64,000 bases of DNA from contig CM060070.1 of NCBI GenBank assembly GCA_030533445.1, positions 28,190,001 through 28,254,000 of the forward strand, in the 5' to 3' direction. This document shows positions 56,172 through 64,000 of this stretch, piece by piece; the stretch's first letter is position 1, and each line of letters opens with the position of its first letter. The translations under genes and the position numbers were made by a program. The notes below the pieces were generated by a model that saw only the letters and a list, made by a program, of their open reading frames with translations, was not told where the DNA came from and did not search any database. This DNA is from Cyprinodon diabolis (taxonomy: Eukaryota > Chordata > Actinopteri > Cyprinodontiformes > Cyprinodontidae).

Positions 56172-56891
56172 TGTTGGGATCTGGAGATTCTCCACCTTCT
56201 CCAGCACAGTGCGCTGTGGATCTCCTGGGCTGGAGCCCTCCAGCACAGCTGACGTTCATCAGCCCATCAGGAGACCTGCCTATATAATCAGCAGCCAGAC
56301 CTTCCTTCAACGCCGCAGTGTTGACCAAGTTTGGTTAGCGAACCTGAGCCTCTGAACTACTAGAATCTTTGTCTCTAAGAGAAACCCAATTCTAACCTGC
56401 CTCTGTCTTCTCGCTCATAGGAAACCTGTCTCTCGTCTGAAGCTCTGGATGAGCTTAGCCTGTTACCTGCCTGCCTGCCCTAGAGAGCCAAACCTGAAGA
56501 TCTCACTCTGGAATCCACCTGCTGCTCTTAAGGAAAGAGCTAATCCCTCAAACCAAGGTCTGTCACTGGAAAGTCAGAAGCTAGATGCTGCTGCTGCTGA
56601 GCACTCTGCTGAACCAACAGTCTCTGGACCCAACCGGTTCCCTCTCTTAGAAAAGAGAACCTGGACCTCTACAAGGTATTTTCAGAAACATCTGAAAACT
56701 CAACAACTAATCTGTTTACCTGGCTAATCAAACTATCCGTCTGTGGAGACGCCTGAGAATCCTGCCTGGACCAGTTTCCAGAATCCAGTTCATGTTATCT
56801 CTGTGCAAACCTTTAATAAACTCTGTTGAACTTTTATCAGTCTCCAAGTGGTGTTCTGCATGAGGGTTTGATTTCTAAACCAACCATGACA
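56172..56891 (+). repeat. 3' LTR of the chromovirus
   Basis: 720 bp, 9 substitutions and no indels relative to the 5' LTR by eye. It ends ATGACA and is followed by the CTAAC duplication. Confidence 0.95.
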
Positions 56892-56896
56892 CTAAC

Positions 56897-58449
56897 AGCT
56901 CTATGTCAAGGGATAAGTGCTGGGGGCCTACTCTGAACCCCCTCTCTCTCTCTCTCCCTCTCTCTCTCTCTTTATCTCTCTATCTCACACACATTCAAAT
57001 TAAACTACCACCTGTTTTTAAACTCACTCACGGAAATACATTTTTTTTATGGTAGTAGACATTAAAATATACAAATGCCCAATGCATTTACTCTAAACCT
57101 TAAAATCCTGTGCGGTGTATTTTTATTTTTTAAAGAAGACTTATGCTCTTTTCACCTCTGATTCCTACTTGCCCTCCTTTTCCCCAGGCAGCCATTGCTC
57201 CAAAGCATCACTGCATTTGTGACATGGAAGGGAAAGGGAAGAAACAGGTCATTGGATGACTAATAGCAGAATTTACAGGAAACTCCAGGAAAATTCCTCC
57301 TCAAATGATGCTATTAGCTGTTTTAAGGAGCAGAGAGCATGGATAAGTGAGAGAGTAATAGCAGAAGGGGGAAAAAAATCAGGCATGAATAATGTGTGTG
57401 TGGGTACATGGGAGGAGGAGGCAATGGAGGGTCTTAAAACAACAGGAACAGAAAGGAACTTGTAGCCATTTGGCCTCCTGTTGTTTAGTGGAATTCAGTG
57501 CTCTGGCATTTACACATTTGCGTGATTTATCTGAACCCCCCCCCCCCCACCACCACACACACACACACACACAGCCCCACACACAAACAGAATTCTACTT
57601 GTCAATGCGGGCCTCACAGCACAAGGAAAAAAGCCTAAGCCCAAGGAGACAGTGGACCTGGGCTTTTCTCCCTCCCCTCTGCACCTGTTCTCCTGGCAGG
57701 GTAAATGATAGCCTATAATTATGTGTGAAAGGGGTTCTGCTGGATAGCTGGTGTGACAGTGTCAATCCGTTAATGTTTTATATTGGACTCTGCATGATCC
57801 CATGAGTATAAGAGAGACAGCTCTCAAAGTGGGATTGCTGGGAGGGGTATAGATGTGTTTGGCCTCTGCTGCTGCTGCTGTGCAGGATGGTGTTGACTAG
57901 GTTTTACTTTTTATGTTATTTAACAAAAGAATTCAATCAGGTCGATTTAGCTTTAGAGGTAAACTGAATGATGTAACTTCTTTGTGAAAACATGTTTTAG
58001 TGAAAGCACTAGAGATGCTTGTTTTTCCACTAAAGCTATAAATCATTTTTCATAGTAGGCCATTTTGGGTTATAGGATTGTGTTGGGAAACCCTCCTCTA
58101 GTCTAAAGGCCTGAGCAGGCTGGTTGTGTACGACTTTTTAATCTCCAATCCGATTGTTTTCCATGTCACACTGACTGCGTTTAGAGAGGCAACAACAAGG
58201 CAGTGTGGGCCGATCTGTGCAGATTCTTTTCAGTTCTGTTTCTGTGCTATACACAAATTAAAACAATTTCCCACATTTGACTTGGACAGATTATGAAAAT
58301 GTATATAAACCCCCCCCCAAAAAACAAGTGTGAATTCTATAAAGCAAAGCCCCACTTAACGGGTCTGTACATCATCTCTCAAACCAAAACAGATAGAGAA
58401 ATTTAATGGGCCTATATTAAAAAGCTAATGACATCTACTCCTAAAGAGT
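56897..58449. other. Unassigned region with simple repeats
   Basis: (CT)n at about 56938-56985, a C homopolymer passing into (CA)n at about 57536-57572. 57150-57480 is non-repetitive and could be conserved non-coding sequence. No gene supported. Confidence 0.4.
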
Positions 58450-58957
58450 GTGACGGTTTATATGATGACTGAGGCAGAGAGGTGACTCTCAGAGAGAGAT
58501 CTGTGAAGTTTATTGAAGTTTGTTTTTTTTATAAAGAGGTAAGAGCGGTACAGTACCTACTTTTTTTTCTTTCTTTTTTTGTGAGGCTCAAAGAGGATAA
58601 ATATTTTACTATATCTGTTTTTTGTCCTCCTGAAATTCTTTTTTTTTCCTGTGGAGATTGATAAACTGCGGTTTCTGTCCCACACTGTTATTACGAAGCT
58701 CAAAGAGGATCACTGCTTTATCCGTTTTCTGTCCTCCTGAATTCCTATCATCGGTAAAGTATTCTTTTTAAATGTTTCATTCATTGTGTTTTTGACATTT
58801 TATCTTGTAGTTTCCCCCAAATTGATGTGTTTTAATTTGTAACTGCCTCTCTCTTCCTGTCAGACCCATGAAATTGCCGCTGAATTGCAGCTTACTCCGA
58901 CTAAAATAGACCTGGGTTCTATATCAGTCTGACCTTGGCGTAAATTATTGACTTTCT
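58450..58957 (+). repeat. Possible LTR-like segment with internal duplication
   Basis: It begins TGTGACGG and contains two copies of a roughly 55-base block (from 58583 and from 58695) sharing GCTCAAAGAGGAT and TGTCCTCCTGAA. It adjoins the 3' end of the R4-like LINE copy. No target duplication is visible, so LTR identity is a guess. Confidence 0.3.
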
Positions 58958-58972
58958 ATATATATATATATA
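58958..58972. repeat. (TA)n tract at LINE 3' end
   Basis: Short TA run followed by AAAAAAACC and then the LINE 3' UTR on the reverse strand. Confidence 0.8.
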
Positions 58973-60434
58973 AAAAAACCTGTTTTCTCACCCCTCATAG
59001 GGTGGTATGTGTCATCCTCAAGCTCGGGTCCTCTACCAGAGGCCTGGGAGTTTGAGGGTTCTGCTCAGTATCTTAGCTGTTCCTAGGACTGCGCTCTTCT
59101 GGACAGAGACCTCTGATGTTTTACCTGGAATCTGCTGTAGCCAGTCTCCCAGTTTGGGGGTCACAGCCCCCAGTGCTCCAATTACCACTGGCACCACTGC
59201 TGCTCTTACTTTCCACATCTTTTCTAGCTCCTCTTTCAGCCCTTGGTATTTCTCAAGCTTCTCGTGTTCTTTCTTCTTGATGTTGCTGTCGCTTGGGATT
59301 GCCACATCTATCACTACTGCCTTCTTCTGCTGTTTGTCGATCAACACGATGTCTGGTTGGTTAGCCATCACCTGTTTGTCAGTCTGGATCTTGAAGTCCC
59401 ATAGGATCTTAGCTCGGTCATTCTCAACTACCTTAGGAGGTGTCTTCCATTTTGACCTTGGGACTTCCAGCCCATACTCATGGCAGATGTTCCTGTACAC
59501 TATGACAGCTACCTGGTTGTGGCGTTCCATGTATGCACTTCCTGCCTGCATTTTACACCCTGCTGTTATGTGCTGCATTGTTTCAGAGGCATCTTTGCAC
59601 AGTCTGCATCGGGGGTCCTGCCTGGTGTGGTAGACCCTGGCCTCTATTTATCTTGTACTGAGTGCCTGTTCTTGTGCTGTCATGATTAGTGCCTCTGTGC
59701 TGTCCTTCAGTCCAGCCTTTTCCAGCCACTGGTAGGATTTTTTGATATCAGCCACTTCTTCTATTTGTCTGTGGTATATGCCGTGCAGTTGCTTGTCCCT
59801 CCATGATGGTTCTCCTTCCTCTTTCTTGTCCTCGCTTTCGGTTTTCTCCTGCCTGAGGTATTCACCAAGCCATTTGCCTTTGGGGGCCATCTTTCTGATG
59901 TACTCCTGGGTCTTAGTTTTTTCATCCTGGACAGTGGTCTTGACACCCGTTTATCTTATAGCCAAGCATCTCTAGGATCACTGTAGCTGTGGCGTAGGTC
60001 AGCTCGTTGGTCTCAGTTATGTCTTTAGTAGGGATACTATGTAGTGCTGCATTTACATCTTCTAGAAGACTTTCAGAGGGTATTCTGTCACTTAGCCTTG
60101 GCAGTCTTGGACGTCGTACTAGGGGATCCAGTTTGGTCATGATCAGCCGTCATAGGTCAGCCACCCTTACGTTTAGTGGGCTTGTTGTTGTTGGGGCTGG
60201 GGACCCAATCTCTGTGTGTTGGGATGATGATATTTCCCTACTGACCTGACTCCTCCTTACTGCAGCATGTCAGTTGTACCTCATCAATTTCTGGTTGTGA
60301 TAGGACGCTTGTATAATAGCATTTCATCAGTACCAAGTTTTCTGCTCTAGTCCATCTATGTCTTGTTCCAGTAGCCAATTTGTCATCAAGTTGCCCTGGT
60401 TCCCTAGCAACTGACGCGGACCGACGTCCGAGCC

Positions 60435-60437
<3 letters not shown>
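58973..60437 (-). pseudogene. R4/Dong-like LINE with internal deletion of reverse transcriptase
   Basis: Reading the reverse strand from 60437: a 5' UTR starting CCGGCTCGGACGTCGG; an N-terminal protein region with [17 protein letters not shown] (Myb-like); then TKLDPLVRRPRLPRLSD to GYKINGCQDHCPG. This passes directly into VKTTVQDEKTKTQEYIRKMA, the segment just before the C-terminal knuckle and REL nuclease. The linker and whole reverse transcriptase are absent. A nonsense codon (59648-59650) replaces Ser85 of the 7.7 kb copy, and the N-terminal part has a stop and frameshift near 60160-60240. Both ends are present, and (TA)n lies on each side. Confidence 0.85.
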
Positions 60438-60493
<56 letters not shown>

Positions 60494-60523
60494 ACATGTA
60501 TGTATGTATATACATATATGTAT

Positions 60524-60561
<38 letters not shown>

Positions 60562-60588
60562 ACATGTATGTATGTATATACATATATG

Positions 60589-60620
<32 letters not shown>
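60438..60620. repeat. (TA)n array with a 68-bp higher-order repeat
   Basis: A pure TA run, then TGTATACATGTATGTATGTA blocks beginning at 60489 and again at 60557 (68-bp period), separated by TA. It adjoins the 5' end of the R4-like LINE. Confidence 0.95.
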
Positions 60621-60639
60621 ATCAGGAAACACCAGGAAA

Positions 60640-60844
60640 CACCAAAAAAAAAAAAAACTCTATAACCACTGGCAACAGAGAACACAATCCTGAATTATGG
60701 AAATCAGCCATGATCTCCAAATATAAATGAAAACTCAAACAAACAAAACATCATCAATGATCTGGCCCAATAGCTGGGCTGAGCTGGATATAAAGCAGCA
60801 GGAGCAGGTGGATAAGATGAATGTGAATGACAATTAATAACCAG
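60640..60844 (-). repeat. LTR-like fragment, part 1 (interrupted by solo LTR)
   Basis: The reverse complement aligns by eye with 50373-50640 (ATTGTCATTCACATTCATCT, CTGCTTTATATCCAGCTC, AGCTATTGGG). The other part, which carries the TGTCATG start, is at 61638-61700 on the far side of the solo LTR. Confidence 0.55.
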
Positions 60845-61632
60845 TGTTAGGACTCCAGTCTGTGTGGTCTGTGTTTTTGTGTGCTTGTCTTCTTTCCTCT
60901 ACCAGGCGGCGCCTGGTTCTGATTCTCCTCCTCACACACCTGCAAGAGGTTACCTCGTTAACGGAGTGCTCTTAAGCTGCTGACTGCCACTACCTCGACA
61001 CCAGAGTGTTTGCCAGTTTTGGGTACTCTAGCCAAGCTGAGTTTTGCTGAGTCAAACTGAGTTTTTGTAAACCTGAGTCTTAACGTTGTTTTTTGTTTTT
61101 GCCTCTCGGTAGGAAGTCATCCTGCAAACTGGATTTTCGTACCTTCTCTCCCTGGAAAGATCTACTGAGCTTCAAACTGAGCTGGGGATACAAACTGGAG
61201 GTTTGGATCCACTTTCCCCCCCCGAGGAATCGGTTGAGCTTCACACTGAGCAAGGGATTCATCTGCACCACAGTCCATTCAAGTACCGCAGGAAAACTGA
61301 GTGGCAGTCAGTCTTCTCCGTTCATCTAGAAGCAACCGCATTCTGGGTAACCCTGTCCGCCTTCCACCGTACGAGACAAACACCGGAACACATTCCTCAC
61401 CTATTGGAGTCTAAGAGTCAACCAATTCTCTGGAAACGTGAGTCTGCCTACCTTTCCTCCTTTTCAAGTAACCGCAGTGTCTTCCCCTCACCTTTCAGTT
61501 CCGGTTGAGCAGTGTTCAGAGCAACACTGGAATCTCCACAAAACTTCTCAATAAACCTGTTAAACTTTTCCCCTTGTCTCTATGGATTGGTTTATCTGCA
61601 TGTGGGTCTGAGGTTTTGACTAAATCATGACA
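60845..61632 (+). mobile_element. Solo LTR of a sushi-like gypsy element (788 bp)
   Basis: It starts TGTTAGGACTCCAG and ends AAATCATGACA. A perfect 5-bp duplication ACCAG lies at 60840-60844 and 61633-61637. The 3' part has CTCAATAAACCTGTTAAACT and TCTGCATGTGGGTCTGA, matching the chromovirus LTR ending (CAATAAA, CTGTTGAACTTTT, TCTGCATGTGGGTTTGA, ATGACA), so it belongs to a related family. No internal region remains, as after recombination between two LTRs. Confidence 0.88.
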
Positions 61633-61637
61633 ACCAG

Positions 61638-61700
61638 GTATGGTTAGGCAGGTGAGTGAAGTGAGCAATTAGGTCAGCTATCAGAGCAGTGAACATGACA
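61638..61700 (-). repeat. LTR-like fragment, part 2
   Basis: The reverse complement starts TGTCATGTTCACTGCTCTGA and continues TCACTTCACTCACCTG, matching the start of the fragment at 50373. Confidence 0.55.
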
Positions 61701-61959
61701 AATTGTATCAATAAAGGTGTTCTAATTAGCTTTTTCTTTCCGTGTGACTTTTTAAAATTGAAATGTAAAGCATTTATTTAATTTCCTTAAGTTGACCTTT
61801 ATTGCTCAGTTATTTCATTATTTTCATAAATCAGGAAAAAAACTAATAATAATAATCAGCTTCACTATGTCAATTTTAATTTGTTTTCATCATTCACTGT
61901 GTTATTGAAAAACTTTACCTTCTCCTGAATCCCCAGCAATGCCACGTTTTAGCCATACT
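61701..61959. other. AT-rich DNA
   Basis: Nothing recognised apart from a short AAT repeat at about 61845. Confidence 0.5.
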
Positions 61960-62095
61960 AGTACCCCTGGTCTGCGATGGACTGGCGACCTGTCCAGGTG
62001 TACCCCACCTTTCGCCCTTAAACAGCTGGAGAAGGCACCAGCACCCCTCGCGACCCCGCTTGAGATTAAGCATGTAGGAAAATGAATGGATAGTA
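61960..62095 (+). repeat. Retroposon tail fragment
   Basis: GATGGACTGGCGACCTGTCC, then GTGTACCCCACC, CGCCC and GAATGGATA: the familiar tail of a common fish retroposon whose head-type fragments occur at 10.1 and 16.9 kb. Confidence 0.65.
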
Positions 62096-64000
62096 CCCCT
62101 GGTTGGGAATCACTGCCTTATGATGCTACAGTATGTGTCCTCTCTCTACAGCACAGCGTTTAAGTGTAGGGAAGGTTAGAGCCTTTTTTAAGAAGCTTTT
62201 ATGATTCGTTGTGGAGCCATAATCTTGGTGTGCTCAATGTGACCAGTGTATCCTTACCAAACTTAAAACAACAGGTGAGGAAGCTCCTAACCTGCCCTTT
62301 GTCCACCACAGAGATGTTGCTGCCTGAACCCCATCTTCCTCACATCCTCCTTTCTTACAAAGTGAAGATGCTTTTGCAGCATCATTTACAGTTTCCTTTA
62401 CACTTGTAATATAGGTTGATGCCCCCTAAATTCACTTATGCTTCTGTGCTTATTCCCAGTGCTTCATGCCTGCAACAATCACTCTTTCAATTACACTTTT
62501 AAAAGACACTTTATTTCATAGTAAATAATTATCAAACAAAACTTAAACATGATTTAACCTAAGTGGAGCAAAGTGGTAGCATGGTTTTACAGCACTGTGG
62601 CTCAAGTGAACCTTGGTGTCAAAATATTGATAATAAACCCAGAAAAAAACTATCACAATCCTTGTTATACTGTACCTCAGTGTGCTAAGTGTGCACTAGA
62701 TGGGTCCTTATCTGTTGTATGCAGAACCATTGATTATGTAATATAATTTAAGTAATGAATTTTATTTAAATATTCTAAGGAAAATGAGACGCTGTTTCGT
62801 TAATTTAAAGGACAGAGCAAGGGCAGGGCAGGACATGATAGGAAAGGAAAGGACAGGAAAAAAAAAAAAGAAATGTTAGGTCTGCCGTGGTGGTCACGGT
62901 GTGGGAAAAGACTGGTCTTTCACTCAGCCATGAGACAGGGAGAGAGAAAGGACAATTTTCTATTTAGCCAGTAAATGTGTCTAGTATCGTATATATACAG
63001 TTAGTGGGGGTGTGTGGGTGGGTGTGTGCGTATGAGTGTGTGTCTTGACAGGAGTTGGTATATGCAGGAAACCACAAAAAGCTAACATTTATCTCCATAA
63101 AAGGAGGGAATGGTTTCTCCCCACCTGTCTGATACAGCGAAAATCATAAAGTACAGCAGTCAGAAAAAGACACCAATGATTTTTACAGCTACCACTAACT
63201 TTGTGGGCCATCTGACTGTGTGTGTTTGGTTGAGTGTGTTTAGAAGGAAAAAAGAGAGGGCAAGAGAGTGAGAGAGAGAGAGAGATTATAACGCAACACT
63301 GTGTTAGTCATGGAGAGGCTGCAGGTGATTGGTCAGGAAGTGGTCATGTTATTATCTCTAATTGACGGGTAATTGTGGAGCCCAGTTTACCGTACTGTAC
63401 GTATTAGTGTGTGCGGTGTGTATGTGTGTGTGTGTATGTTTCTATGTGTCTGTGTTTGTGTTTAGGTGTATGCAGAGTGGAAAATTACATCTAGAGTTTG
63501 GGCTTGCTGTGATTAAAAACAAAACAGTGTAAACACTGGGGTTTAGTGGGCAGCGGTGGGAATGGTGGACTGTTGTGTGTCCTGTCTGCATGATCGTGCG
63601 CTGCTGATCTCAAACTTTAGACTGGGATAAAAAAAAAAAATTCTAAATACAGTTTACTCAAACTGCCAAATGTACTCAGGATTTTTGTCATAGTAACAAT
63701 TAAATATAATATGGTTAGCTCTTCCAAAGTCAGATGAAGTTATAACATCATAAAGTAAGTTTATCTCTGAGACCTCCCAGAAAGCCACCCAAAGCCATAA
63801 ATCGAAACAAATGTTTTAATCTATGCTTTTGAGTCAGAAATATGGGGGCAGATAGGTTAAATGACATAAGAAAAAGATCCCATACAGCCGTTGAAGACAA
63901 AGAGTTTCCATGACTTTCTGCACAGAAAAGACTACAAACCCTGTTACTTTCTCATGATATAAGACCAAAGGTTGTAGCCAGTGGTGAATAAAAAAAACTT
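62096..64000. other. Unassigned region with simple repeats
   Basis: No gene supported. 62575-62640 shows a weak trace of the retroposon head (GTGGTAGCATGGTTTTACAG). There are TG-rich tracts at about 63005-63045 and 63410-63465, a (GA)n run at about 63266-63285 and an A run near 62860. Confidence 0.4.

Larger units (their letters stand above)
51540..56891 (+). mobile_element. Sushi-type Ty3/gypsy chromovirus, complete but defective
   Basis: Two 720-bp LTRs (51540-52259, 56172-56891) flank gag-pol, and a perfect 5-bp duplication CTAAC brackets the insertion (51535-51539, 56892-56896). Gene order is gag, protease, reverse transcriptase, RNase H, integrase, chromodomain, which defines a chromovirus. 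An 11-nt self-complementary primer site follows the 5' LTR, and a GAGAGAGGGGGAA polypurine tract precedes the 3' LTR. The LTRs differ at 9 positions by eye (98.75% identity), so insertion is fairly recent. The genes carry several stops, frameshifts and deletions. Confidence 0.95.

Overview
The window looks like a gene-poor, transposon-rich piece of a teleost fish genome. I find no convincing host protein-coding exon, rRNA or tRNA gene. The evidence for a fish is the repeat content: fish-type Tc1 transposons, hAT elements and MITEs, a chromodomain-bearing Ty3/gypsy retrotransposon of the sushi type, R4/Dong-like LINEs with a REL-type endonuclease, CR1/L2/Rex1-type LINE debris, long (TA)n and (GATG)n microsatellites, and AT-rich unique DNA between them. 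Family names rest on recognising motifs in translations. No database search was run.

Layout. 0-2 kb holds three broken LINE reverse transcriptase fragments. 2-12.6 kb is mostly unassigned AT-rich DNA with a TTAA-flanked MITE (6056-6432), a 5'-truncated R4-like LINE between (TA)n tracts (7681-8595) and a retroposon fragment near 10.1 kb. 12.6-26.3 kb holds a dead Tc1, a 1.3 kb hAT element with perfect 8-bp target duplications (15216-16515), a LINE endonuclease relic interrupted by a BED-finger hAT relic (20.1-21.25 kb), a hAT relic with a dimerisation domain (23967-25356) and a LINE 3' end. 26.3-32.5 kb has no recognised element. 32.6-36.4 kb carries two almost identical, apparently intact Tc1 transposons in the same orientation on either side of a dead Tc1 of another family, followed by a (TA)n array. 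The second copy of the 1.3 kb hAT element, in opposite orientation, is at 37707-39018. 39-50 kb is mostly unassigned, with a Tc1 relic split by a hAT MITE (43-44.8 kb), another MITE, a long (CATC)n array and one more Tc1 relic. 51540-56891 is a complete but heavily broken chromovirus with 720-bp LTRs and a 5-bp target duplication. 58.96-60.44 kb is an internally deleted R4-like LINE. 60845-61632 is a solo LTR with a 5-bp target duplication, inserted into an older LTR-like fragment. The last 2 kb contains a retroposon tail and simple repeats.

How the pieces relate. The only reading frames that look fully functional are the two Tc1 transposases at 32713-33744 and 35308-36339. The most unusual material is in the retroelements. 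The chromovirus has an 11-nt primer-binding site complementary to its own predicted RNA 5' end (a Tf1/sushi-like self-priming layout), nearly identical LTRs around wrecked genes, and perfect palindromes at two damaged sites. The two R4-like LINE copies both sit in TA repeats, and one has lost its reverse transcriptase at a 15-nt sequence that can be read as both flanking protein segments in different frames.
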